47,703 bases of DNA. Origin: WHSP01 sp964424945 (GTDB lineage Bacteria > Gemmatimonadota > Gemmatimonadetes > Longimicrobiales > Longimicrobiaceae). The stretch is taken from assembly GCA_964424945.1 (NCBI GenBank), contig CAYRLB010000015.1:1-47703 (forward strand), written 5' to 3'. Each line of letters begins with the position of its first letter. Position 1 is the first letter of the stretch. The translations under genes and the position numbers were made by a program. The notes below the pieces were generated by a model. That model saw nothing but the letters and a program-made list of their open reading frames with translations. It was not told the origin of the DNA and did not search any database. Of this stretch, positions 36,652-44,673 are shown piece after piece.

Positions 36652-38766
36652 ATGATGTCGAAGTTCCATGCGCGGGTTGTGGCGGCAGCTCTTTCCGGCG
36701 TTCTGGCATCGGTTGCGGAGGGGAGCGCGCAACGACCGGGGGGCGTCGAGGATCCGGTGGTACTCCCGGCAATCGTTGGAACGGCGGATCGGGGGGCGTG
36801 GCCACTGGTCGGGTCGGTCGCATCCGTTTCGCAGCTGACGGCTGAGGATCTGGCACATTTCCCCGTTGCGACACTGGGTGAGGCTCTTCGCCAGATCCCG
36901 GGGCTCGCCATCGTCGACTTTTCGGGAGATGGGTTCGCTCCTCTGCCCATCGTGCGAGGCTTCTACGGGGGCGGCGAGGCGGAGTACATGGTCGTGCTGC
37001 TCAACGGACGGCCGGTCAACGATGTGCAGGCGGGGCTCGTCCGCTGGGACGCGATACCTCTTTCCGCGGTCGAGTCCATCGAGGTCGTTCGAGGGGGTAC
37101 TTCGGCGCTTTATGGCGATGCCGCGTTGGGCGCGGTGCTGAATGTCATCACCCGCAGGCCGGGACCCGACAGCGGCCCGCGCATCTCCCTTACCGGGGGC
37201 AGCGACAATCTCGTGCGAGGCAGCGCGCACATCGGTACAAGGATACTGGGCCGTGATGTCGGGGTCTTCGGCGGGATCGACAGGAGCGACGGCTTCCGAT
37301 CCAGTTCCAAGCGGACGGTCGGTTCGGTCGGCCTCGATTATTCCCTGCTGAGGAAGAACGCCGCGCATCTCACCCTCTCCGGCATCGCGAACTGGCGCGA
37401 CGTGCAGGAGCCGGGTGCGCTGCTCGATCTCGATGTCGAGTCCGACCGTACGGGAAGTTCGCCCCTGCACCGGTTCGATGGCGTCGAGGAGTCGAATCAG
37501 CGCATCGCGCTGGAAGGCGAGGGCCGGATCGCCGGCGTCCTGACGACTGGCGGCCTCACTGCGGAGCGACGGGATAGCGAGATGGTCCGGACGCTCGCCC
37601 TGGCGCCCGGCTTCGGCGACACCAAGGAGCGGGTCCTCGAGACCCAGCAGGTGAGCGCATCCCTGCAGTTCACGATCGATGACGGGATCCTCGGCGATGA
37701 TCGGCTGACGTTCGGCGCAGACGTCTCCCGCGGAACCATCGACAGCGAGTACTGGAATGTGCTTACCGGGGGAGCTTCCCAGTACGAGGCAGCGACGGGT
37801 GCGCGGGGTGATCTGAGCGCGAGCGGCGCCGGCCATCGCACGGCCGGTGCGCTGCTCGCACAGTACATCCTGATGCCGTTCAACGCGCTGCGTCTGTCGG
37901 CGGGAGTTCGCGCGGACTGGATCGACGACAGCTTCTCGCCTCTCGAGGAATCGAGCATCAAGGCCTCACACAGCGCCGTCAGTCCGAAGGTCGGCCTCAA
38001 CCTCCGCTGGCTCGCGACCTCGAGCCAGACGGGCAATGTCTATCTTACGGCGAGCCGTTCATTCAAAGCACCGACGCTGGATCAGCTTTTCGATCAGCGA
38101 AGCGTGCCGATGGCACCGGGGGTGGATGTCACCACGTCGAACCCGCTTCTCGAGCCACAGACGGGCGTAAACATCGAGGCGGGGATCTACCACACCGGCG
38201 TCCTGGTGCCGGGCGCGCTTTCGGCCGAATTCTCCCTCTCCGGATATCAGATGGATATGGAGAATGAGCTGGATTTCGACATCGCAACGCTGCGTTATGT
38301 GAACATCGGTGAGTCCAGGCACCGTGGGATCGAGAGTGGGCTGACGCTCTCCGGACCAGAGGCATCGTCGCTGTTCATCAACTACACGCTGCAGGATGTC
38401 ACCGATCAGGCGCCCGGGAGCGAGGGGCTCTATCTGAAAGGGATCCCTCGGCACGTTCTTTCCGCAGGCGTCGGCCTGACGCCTCTCTCCTTCCTGGAGG
38501 CCGGACTTCAGGTTACGCGGAACAGCGGGATCTTCCTTGATGATGAGAATACGGTCGAGCACCCGGCTTATACCCGCCTCGATGCCCGTTTCGGCGTGAC
38601 CCTGCCGGAGACGGTTGGCGGCCTCGGACTTTTTGTCGATGTGCGCAATCTGCTCGACCGGGAGTACAGCACCACCGGCTTCCCCGACCCGAGTGGTTCG
38701 GGGGCACTCTACTACTATCCCGCCGCGGGCCGCTCCATCGATATCGGGGTCCGGCTGAGGAACTGA
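36652..38766 (+). CDS. TonB-dependent outer-membrane receptor
   Basis: 704 residues from the ATG at 36652 (or 36655), 2 nt after the previous stop. Signal peptide to SAQ (about 27), then a plug domain (LGEALRQIPGLAIVDF, VVLLNGRPVNDVQAG, VESIEVVRGGTSALYGDAALGAVLNVIT) and a beta-barrel of alternating residues with a typical RSFKAPTLDQLFD segment. It lacks the terminal Phe common in such receptors (ends RLRN). The TonB box, if present, is EDPVVLPAI near residue 33. The substrate is unknown; the BtuB-like plug is not diagnostic. Its coupling to the Tm-1 and cupin genes suggests it imports the small molecule they handle. Confidence 0.9.
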   Translation: MMSKFHARVVAAALSGVLASVAEGSAQRPGGVEDPVVLPAIVGTADRGAWPLVGSVASVSQLTAEDLAHFPVATLGEALRQIPGLAIVDFSGDGFAPLPIVRGFYGGGEAEYMVVLLNGRPVNDVQAGLVRWDAIPLSAVESIEVVRGGTSALYGDAALGAVLNVITRRPGPDSGPRISLTGGSDNLVRGSAHIGTRILGRDVGVFGGIDRSDGFRSSSKRTVGSVGLDYSLLRKNAAHLTLSGIANWRDVQEPGALLDLDVESDRTGSSPLHRFDGVEESNQRIALEGEGRIAGVLTTGGLTAERRDSEMVRTLALAPGFGDTKERVLETQQVSASLQFTIDDGILGDDRLTFGADVSRGTIDSEYWNVLTGGASQYEAATGARGDLSASGAGHRTAGALLAQYILMPFNALRLSAGVRADWIDDSFSPLEESSIKASHSAVSPKVGLNLRWLATSSQTGNVYLTASRSFKAPTLDQLFDQRSVPMAPGVDVTTSNPLLEPQTGVNIEAGIYHTGVLVPGALSAEFSLSGYQMDMENELDFDIATLRYVNIGESRHRGIESGLTLSGPEASSLFINYTLQDVTDQAPGSEGLYLKGIPRHVLSAGVGLTPLSFLEAGLQVTRNSGIFLDDENTVEHPAYTRLDARFGVTLPETVGGLGLFVDVRNLLDREYSTTGFPDPSGSGALYYYPAAGRSIDIGVRLRN

Positions 38767-38858
38767 GCGCCGGCCGTCTCCCCGCCCGCTCGGGATCGGC
38801 CGCCTGCCGGCGTTCGGGTGCGGTGAGGTAGTCTGCAGGGGCGTTCGAGAGGGTTCGG

Positions 38859-38901
38859 GGCGGGGGGCGCGGCGATCTCCGCTCCCGCCGCGGCCCCCGC
38901 C
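38859..38901. terminator. Long GC hairpin after the TonB receptor
   Basis: A 16-bp stem with one mismatch: GGCGGGGGGCGCGGCG (38859-38874) and CGCCGCGGCCCCCGCC (38886-38901), 11-nt loop. It lies 92 nt past the receptor stop. There is no strong T-run, so it may end transcription or stabilise the operon mRNA. Confidence 0.45.
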
Positions 38902-38986
38902 TTGCCTGACACGCTGGTGTCGTGCTTATTGGATACGAAGCCTCGTCCGGCCGGTCCCCCGGTTCCCCACCTCAGCGGAGGTCATG

Positions 38987-39376
38987 ATGAGACAGGCGCA
39001 AGTCCCCACCCTGATGTCCATCCTCCTTCTTTCCGGTCTCGCCGCGTGTGCGTCCGGCCGTCCCATTCTTGAAGCTCAGCCTGACCCTTTCCTGATCGGT
39101 TCGATCGAGCTTCACTCGGCGCCGTACGGATCCGCGTTCGATGCGGTTGAGGAGTTGCGCCCCCTCTGGGTGCGATCGAAGTCACGGCGGATGGTCGGAG
39201 GCCCGTCCGACATTACCGTCTATCTCGACAGGGTGCCCTTCGGGACCCTTCACTCACTTCATAGCGTACCAACAGAGAGCATAGAGGCGATCGAATGGAT
39301 GGACCCGGCAACGGCCACCGAGCGGTGGGGAAGGAAGCATGCGGAGCCGGCCATCGAGGTGCGTTCCCGTCGCTGA
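38987..39376 (+). CDS. Small lipoprotein with a TonB-plug-like tail
   Basis: 129 residues from the ATG at 38987, chosen over 38984 because GGAGG (38977-38981) gives a 5-nt spacing. The signal ends LAACASG, a clear lipobox with Cys near 21. The tail contains YLDRVPFGTLHSLHSVPTESIEAIEW followed by ATERWGRKHAEPAIEVRSRR, which mimics the beta-alpha-beta end of a TonB receptor plug (the segment just before the barrel). Small plug-like lipoproteins of this kind occur in this group of bacteria. Possible role: companion of receptors such as the one upstream. Confidence 0.65.
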   Translation: MRQAQVPTLMSILLLSGLAACASGRPILEAQPDPFLIGSIELHSAPYGSAFDAVEELRPLWVRSKSRRMVGGPSDITVYLDRVPFGTLHSLHSVPTESIEAIEWMDPATATERWGRKHAEPAIEVRSRR

Positions 39377-39597
39377 GGTAAGGGCGGCTGAACGCTGATG
39401 CCGATCATCGAGGGTGACCGGATCGGCATTTTTCATCTGCTCCGGACATGCTGTGCGCGAGCAGAGGGTGTATCTTCACCAGTGCCGTGCGTCCGGCACC
39501 CGGCGGGAATGGAGTGGGAGGCCGGACGGTACCGAATCTGCGGGATGTTCTGCGTAGTTCGGACGGTAACAACCACAGTTGAAGCGTAGGAGGGTTC

Positions 39598-39813
39598 ATG
39601 AGGAAACCGATCAGCAAGCATGGCCTGCGACGAGCACTCGAGCGGGTTCAGGCTGAAGGACACGTGGACTATAAGGCCCCTGTGGGCACCGTGGTGGATA
39701 AGCTCTGGCATGAACTCGAAAAGAAGGCGTACAACGGCGTCAGAAAGAAGCCCATCGCACGGGATACCGTCCGTACCGCCCCCCTCATAACTGAAGTCGA
39801 TTCGCTGGTATGA
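39598..39813 (+). CDS. Small basic protein of unknown function
   Basis: 71 residues with a very good ribosome binding site (AGGAGG, 39589-39594). It is lysine/arginine-rich and helical (KHGLRRALERVQAEGHVDYKAP, KLWHELEKKAYNGVRKKP). No motif recognised. It precedes the kinase gene by 18 nt and may be co-transcribed. Confidence 0.5.
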   Translation: MRKPISKHGLRRALERVQAEGHVDYKAPVGTVVDKLWHELEKKAYNGVRKKPIARDTVRTAPLITEVDSLV

Positions 39814-39831
39814 CCCTTTCCGGACCCTGCG

Positions 39832-41079
39832 TTGACGTTGGCTGAGGGTCGTACGTCGCGGGGGGAGATTCCGGGGAAAAGGAAATCCCTCCGCAGCAGA
39901 TTCCTATCGAACTTCGTACGTCTGGCGGTGGTGGCGCTTCTCCTGGCGATCGCCGCCGCCAGTCTGCAGGAGAGATCCGGCTGGGGAGCAGGACTGTTGG
40001 TCCTTCTCGTTGTCGCAATCCTCCTGATTTTACTGGTTCTCGGAAATATTTTCATCGAACGGTGGGTGCTGCGGCCTCTTGCGGACATTGCGGAGAGCGC
40101 AGGCGCCATCGCGGCTGGGGAGCTGGACAGGCGCGTTCCGGAGGCGGGTCCGGTTGAGATCATCGCCGTTTCCTCGGCGCTCAACGAGCTGACCAATCAG
40201 CTCCTTCAGAACCAGGAACGACTCGCCGAGAATGTTCGCTCCCTCGACGAGACAAACCAGCGGCTGACCGAGACGCAGCACGATCTGGTGCAGGCGGAGA
40301 AGATGGCATCGCTCGGCCATCTGGCCGCCGGGGTCGCTCATGAGATCGGGAACCCGCTCGGGGCGCTTCTGGGATACGCCTTCGTGCTTCGGAAGCGAGG
40401 CGGCGATGCTGAAATTCTCGACGGTGTCGAGAGGGAAGCTCGTCGGATCGACCGGATCGTAAGAGAGCTCCTCGACTATGCGCGTCCCGCCTCCATCGTG
40501 CGCGACGAAGTAGTGGTGAGCGACTCCATCGAGCGCGTCGTCTCACTGTTGCAGAGTCAGGGGTGGCTGGCCAACGTCGCGGTCGAGCTGAGACTGGACG
40601 CATCAGCCCCACGCATTCGGGGAGACCAGCACCGGATCGACCAGATCTTCGTGAATCTTCTGAGGAATGCGGAAAGCGCGATGGACGGCCAGGGCAGGGT
40701 GACGATCGAAACGCGCGTCGAAGTCTACCTGCCGAACCGTCCGGTTGCAGTGCGGCGCGCGGATGATCCGCCAGGGGTAAACTACTCACATCTCAGGCGG
40801 CCATTTGCGCGAATGCACGGGGCGCGTGAACTTGCCGGCCGCGAAGTCGTCCGGATCATCGTGAGTGATACCGGTCCGGGGATTTCGGAGGAGGTGATCG
40901 GTTCCATCTTCGATCCCTTCTTTACCACGAAGGGGCCCGGTGAAGGGACCGGGCTGGGCCTCGCCATCGTGGCGGGTACCATCAATGATCTTGGAGGTCG
41001 CATCGAGGTGACTTCTTCGCGAGGCGGGGGCGCGACCTTCAATATCTGGATTCCAACGCTCACCGCGACCGATGACTGA
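39832..41079 (+). CDS. Membrane sensor histidine kinase (NtrB/PilS type)
   Basis: 415 residues from a TTG at 39832 (another TTG at 39838 is possible). Two helices (about 27-45 and 53-74) with almost no periplasmic loop, a HAMP-like linker (RPLADIAES), a coiled-coil (LTNQLLQNQERLAENV), then the H-box HLAAGVAHEIGNPLG with the phosphorylated His170, N-box NLLRNAESAM, G1 SDTGPGI, F-box DPFFTTK and G2 GEGTGLGLA. The missing sensor domain suggests that it senses a membrane signal. It is paired with the overlapping response regulator and followed by pilus genes, which makes a PilS-like role likely, but a nitrogen- or other NtrB role cannot be excluded. Confidence 0.88.
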   Translation: MTLAEGRTSRGEIPGKRKSLRSRFLSNFVRLAVVALLLAIAAASLQERSGWGAGLLVLLVVAILLILLVLGNIFIERWVLRPLADIAESAGAIAAGELDRRVPEAGPVEIIAVSSALNELTNQLLQNQERLAENVRSLDETNQRLTETQHDLVQAEKMASLGHLAAGVAHEIGNPLGALLGYAFVLRKRGGDAEILDGVEREARRIDRIVRELLDYARPASIVRDEVVVSDSIERVVSLLQSQGWLANVAVELRLDASAPRIRGDQHRIDQIFVNLLRNAESAMDGQGRVTIETRVEVYLPNRPVAVRRADDPPGVNYSHLRRPFARMHGARELAGREVVRIIVSDTGPGISEEVIGSIFDPFFTTKGPGEGTGLGLAIVAGTINDLGGRIEVTSSRGGGATFNIWIPTLTATDD

Positions 41080-42433
41080 CTCGCGAGTACTGGTGGTGGA
41101 CGACGAGGCCGGCCTTCGGCACACGCTCGACATCATTCTGCGGGACGAGGGGTGCGAAGTGATGACCGCCGCCGACGGCGAAGAGGGGCTCCGCATCGCG
41201 GCCGCGGAAGATCCGGACATCATCCTCTGTGACATTCGCATGCCGAAGCTCGACGGTCTGGGCTTCGTGGACCGATATCGGCAGAGTGGGGGCGACGCGC
41301 TAATCGTCATGATGAGCGCGTACGGAGCGATCGAAACCGCGATCGAAGCGATGCGGCGCGGGGCGTACGACTACATCTCGAAGCCCTTCAACGCGGATGA
41401 AGTCATCCTCGCCATCCGGAAGGCGCAGGAGCGCGAGACGCTTCGGCGGGAGGTGCGGCGGCTGCGTGCCCAGATCGCCAATGGCGGTGGGTTCGAGGAG
41501 GTGATCGGCAGCTCGCCACACTTTCGGGAGGTCCTCAGCATCGCAGCCCGCGTCGCCGCCTACCCGACGACCATTCTGCTGACGGGTGAAAGCGGAACCG
41601 GAAAGGAGGCGATTGCCCGGTCGATTCATCGCAGCTCACCCCGGAGCGACAACCCCTTCGTCGCGATCAACTGCGGGGCCATTCCTGAGAATCTTCTCGA
41701 GAGCGAGCTGTTCGGCCATGAGAAGGGGGCGTTCACAGGGGCGGACCGCGCGCGCGAGGGGCTCTTCACAGAGGCCGATGGAGGGACGCTCTTCCTGGAT
41801 GAAATCGGCGAGCTGCCCCAATCGCTTCAGGTCAAGCTGCTCCGCGCTCTGCAGGAGAGGCGCATCCGGCCGGTGGGAGGATCGCAGGAACGTCCGGTCG
41901 ATGTCCGGGTGATCGCCGCCACGGCGCGAGACCTCGTGGAGGATGTAGCGACGAATCGCTTCCGGGAAGACCTCTATTATCGGGTGAACGTCGTTCATCT
42001 CCATCTTCCGCCGCTGCGTTCGAGGCGGGAGGACATTCCCCTTCTGGCGACACACTTCCTCCGACGGCACGCGGAGCGGCTTGGAATCCCTGCCGACCCT
42101 CTCGATTCGGATGTGGTCGCGCTGCTCGTGCGATATACCTGGCCCGGAAATGTGCGCGAGCTGGAGAATGTGCTCGAACGGGCGCTCGTCCTCTCCGGCG
42201 GACCGATTTCCTCGGAGCACCTCCCCGACCACGTCCGTACATCCACGCCCCCCTTCCGGGTTGCCGTGGATGATGACGATCTTTCGGTGAAGCGCCGGCT
42301 TCCCACGCTCGAGCGGGAGTTGATTGCTCGGGCGCTCGAACGCACCTCGGGCAATCGTACGCGCGCCGCGGAACTGCTCGAGCTTTCGACGCGGGCGTTG
42401 AGCTACAAGATCCAGGAGTATCAGCTGGACTGA
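41072..42433 (+). CDS. Sigma-54-dependent response regulator (NtrC/PilR type)
   Basis: 453 residues. Receiver domain with phosphorylated Asp54 (ILCDIRMPKLDG) and the Asp pair near 10-11; AAA+ domain with Walker A GESGTGKE (172-179), the sigma-54-contacting loop GAFTGA (219-224) and a Walker B FLDEIGEL; C-terminal Fis helix-turn-helix RTRAAELLELSTRALSYKI. Overlaps the kinase by 8 nt. It activates sigma-54 promoters; in PilSR systems this is the major pilin gene. No clear sigma-54 site was found in the 277 nt before the first pseudopilin gene, so targets may lie elsewhere. Confidence 0.92.
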   Translation: MTDSRVLVVDDEAGLRHTLDIILRDEGCEVMTAADGEEGLRIAAAEDPDIILCDIRMPKLDGLGFVDRYRQSGGDALIVMMSAYGAIETAIEAMRRGAYDYISKPFNADEVILAIRKAQERETLRREVRRLRAQIANGGGFEEVIGSSPHFREVLSIAARVAAYPTTILLTGESGTGKEAIARSIHRSSPRSDNPFVAINCGAIPENLLESELFGHEKGAFTGADRAREGLFTEADGGTLFLDEIGELPQSLQVKLLRALQERRIRPVGGSQERPVDVRVIAATARDLVEDVATNRFREDLYYRVNVVHLHLPPLRSRREDIPLLATHFLRRHAERLGIPADPLDSDVVALLVRYTWPGNVRELENVLERALVLSGGPISSEHLPDHVRTSTPPFRVAVDDDDLSVKRRLPTLERELIARALERTSGNRTRAAELLELSTRALSYKIQEYQLD

Positions 42434-42710
42434 CGGTCCGGCTGGTGACGGGCGCGCTGGCACGGGCGTCCGTCAGCGCTCCTGGCAGCGCCCGAAGTGA
42501 GGTCCGTCGCTGAAGCGGACCCCCGGGAGTGCGAAGCGTTTTATTGCTCCGCGCTATCGCGGTCCGGGTCTAAGCTTGTGTCTTGTGATCTTCGGTTTTC
42601 TCCCCTGCCAGTCGTCCGTTCGACGCGTCCGATCGTTCAGCCTTCTGCAGCACTTCTTCAGTCCGCTCTCCCTCTTCTGCTCGCCGTCCATCCTCAGTCC
42701 CCACCTGACC

Positions 42711-43166
42711 ATGCCGAATCTTCGTACACGCCTCGGCGTCACCCTTCCTGAGATTGTTGTCACGCTGCTGCTGATCGGCATCCTGACGGCTCTTGCCGCG
42801 CCGGCGATGAACCGCTGGGTGTCTGTTTCGAGAACCCGCGCCTCGCTCGACCAGATCAGCGCCGAACTGATGCGCGCCCGAATGCTCGCGGTGGAGAGTG
42901 GCCACCGCATATCGCTGCTCCTCAGATCCGCGGATGGATGCATCGTGTCGGTGCGCACGCACGAACCTGGTGATCCTGATGCGCCCTCCGTGGGGCATTT
43001 CGTGGACACTGCCACCGTCTGTCTGCGTCATTCCGGCGACTCGATTCTGACCTTCAACTCGCGCGGGATGCTCCATCCCCCGGCCCGCTCGATCTTTCCG
43101 GCAGACCCGACCCTTTCCGATTCACTCCTCCTCTCCAGCGCCGGGCGCATCCGCAGGAACTACTGA
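42711..43166 (+). CDS. Type IV prepilin-like protein, FimT/GspH type
   Basis: 151 residues from the ATG at 42711. The type III signal peptide is short (MPNLRTRLG), then VTLPEIVVTLLLIGILTALA: the cleavage Gly and a Glu at mature position 5 (Gly-Val-Thr-Leu-Pro-Glu). The usual Phe at position 1 is Val and a Pro replaces Ile. The C-terminal domain has two Cys that could pair (DGCIVSV, TVCLRH) and ends in a domain like GspH (FNSRGMLHPPARS). It is a minor pilin that primes pilus assembly with the genes behind it. Confidence 0.8.
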   Translation: MPNLRTRLGVTLPEIVVTLLLIGILTALAAPAMNRWVSVSRTRASLDQISAELMRARMLAVESGHRISLLLRSADGCIVSVRTHEPGDPDAPSVGHFVDTATVCLRHSGDSILTFNSRGMLHPPARSIFPADPTLSDSLLLSSAGRIRRNY

Positions 43167-43369
43167 GCCGTCGCCCGGTCGTTCTTACCCGCACATCCGA
43201 CCGCGGAGGGGTCTCGATGTTCGCGGCGGTCAGATGGCCGTGACTGTAACCGCACAATTGATACGGCTGGGACAGGCGGGGACCCGGTTTCCGCGTGTAT
43301 CGTGGCGCATCGTCGAAACGCGCCCATCCTGACGGCACCCCGGCCGAGGAGGAGGGATCTCTGATTCGA

Positions 43370-43816
43370 ATGTTAGGCGGTCGATTGCGGACCTCTTCAG
43401 GAGGACGGTCTTCCGGCATCAACGGCTTCACGCTGATCGAAGTGATGGTAGCCATGGTGATCCTGTCGATCGGGCTGCTCGGGCTTGAAGCGCTGGGGAT
43501 CGGCGCGGCCCGGGCGAACGCTGTCGCAGCCCGTCAGAGCCGAGGCGCTGTGATGGCGGCCGATTCACTCGAATCCGCCCTGCACCAGCTGAGGCTACGG
43601 AGGCTGCCAGTTCAGTTCTGCCAGGAGGACCTCGAGTTCGGCGACCGGTTGTCGCGGCAGATAGATGCTTCTGATCCGCACCATGTTGTAGTCACCGTGA
43701 CGGTTCTTTCGAACCTGGATTCTCCGAATCCACCACCCGAGAACTTCATTGTTTCGTCTTCGCTCTATCTGCCTGTGGAAGTCGGCGGTGCGCCCTCGGG
43801 AGCGCCGTGCGGCTGA
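43370..43816 (+). CDS. pilV: Type IV pilus modification/minor pilin protein PilV
   Basis: 148 residues. The prepilin signal is GRSSGINGFTLIEVMVAMVIL with cleavage after NG, Phe at +1 and Glu at +5, then SIGLLGLEALGIGAARAN, the region typical of PilV. A strong GGAGGAGG lies about 14 nt before the ATG at 43370; a CTG (43361) or ATT closer to it cannot be ruled out. Mature domain has two Cys (VQFCQED, SGAPCG). Part of the minor-pilin cluster; stop overlaps the start region of the pilW gene. Confidence 0.82.
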   Translation: MLGGRLRTSSGGRSSGINGFTLIEVMVAMVILSIGLLGLEALGIGAARANAVAARQSRGAVMAADSLESALHQLRLRRLPVQFCQEDLEFGDRLSRQIDASDPHHVVVTVTVLSNLDSPNPPPENFIVSSSLYLPVEVGGAPSGAPCG

Positions 43817-44672
43817 CTGCAGCGCCGGGTACACGCTGATCGAGGTCCTCGTTGCACTCACCATCGGCGCGTTTGTGATCGGCGTGCTTCTGCAGATGGT
43901 GATAGGGCAGGGCCGGTACGTCGAAGGGCAGAGCGCCAGGGAGGAGGTCCAGCAGAACTCCCGGGTGACGCTCGAGCTGATCGGGAGCGAGCTGAGGGGG
44001 CTTCCCAGTGGTGGGGCACTCGTACGCGCGGATGCGGATTCCCTGACGATCAGGAGCCCGCGTGTCTGGGGGAGCATCTGCGACGTGTCCGGTTCGGCGA
44101 CTCTCGATGTGGCATTCCCTTCCGTGCCGGGGATGAGCTTCACCGTGAACACAGGGACCGGTGCGATGGTGAATCTCGGACGTCCGACTGCACCCGTCTG
44201 GAGCAGCGCCGTCACTGTCACGAGCATCGGGCCCCCGACCGACAGCTGCGGTGGGGTGACGCTCTCCGCAGGGATAGAAGGGCGGCGCGTCGTTCTGGCC
44301 GGACCGGCGGAGGCGGAGGGCGTCGGTCCGTCAGTCGGGAATGTCATCTATCTGTACGACCTGCTGACCTACCAGACCGGCGTTTCGGAGGTGGTGCGCG
44401 GGCGGTGGATACAGCGGAGGATCGGAAGCGGTCCGACAGCGTCGAAGCAGCCGATGATCGGGCCGGTGAGCGACACGGAGGGTCTGCACTTTCGCTACTA
44501 CGCCGATGCTTCCGATGCACCCCTGGGCACGCCCATCTCAGAAGAGTCGGTTCGAAACTCCGTCTCACGGATTCAGATGACGGTTAGAACAGTCGCCAGG
44601 AATGGCCGTGGGGATGAAAGAGCGTCGAAGACCGACACGATCTTCATATCACTTCGCAACCGACAATTCTGA
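43788..44672 (+). CDS. pilW: Type IV pilus assembly protein PilW
   Basis: 294 residues from a GTG at 43788 that overlaps the end of pilV by 29 nt. Prepilin motif SAGYTLIEVLVALTIGAFVIGVLL (Tyr at +1, Glu at +5). Typical PilW blocks: EEVQQNSRVTLELIGSELRGLP, and a long beta-rich C-terminus with a disulfide candidate (GSICDVSG, PTDSCGG). It forms the tip complex with PilV and PilX. The next gene starts 2 nt after its stop. Confidence 0.82.
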   Translation: MRPRERRAADCSAGYTLIEVLVALTIGAFVIGVLLQMVIGQGRYVEGQSAREEVQQNSRVTLELIGSELRGLPSGGALVRADADSLTIRSPRVWGSICDVSGSATLDVAFPSVPGMSFTVNTGTGAMVNLGRPTAPVWSSAVTVTSIGPPTDSCGGVTLSAGIEGRRVVLAGPAEAEGVGPSVGNVIYLYDLLTYQTGVSEVVRGRWIQRRIGSGPTASKQPMIGPVSDTEGLHFRYYADASDAPLGTPISEESVRNSVSRIQMTVRTVARNGRGDERASKTDTIFISLRNRQF

Positions 44673-44673
44673 G

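Noticed and set aside
34589..36874. 761-residue open frame on the minus strand
   Set aside because: It is the shadow of the UPF0261, TIM-barrel and TonB receptor genes; composition is rich in Arg/His/Asp as expected for an antisense frame in GC-rich DNA and there is no family match.
39398..39589. 63-residue frame between the lipoprotein and the small basic protein
   Set aside because: No ribosome site, odd Cys/Trp composition and no motif; probably untranslated leader of the next gene.
42434..42710. Sigma-54 promoter before the minor pilins
   Set aside because: Best near-match (GAAGCG-N5-TTGC) lacks the GG of the -24 element.
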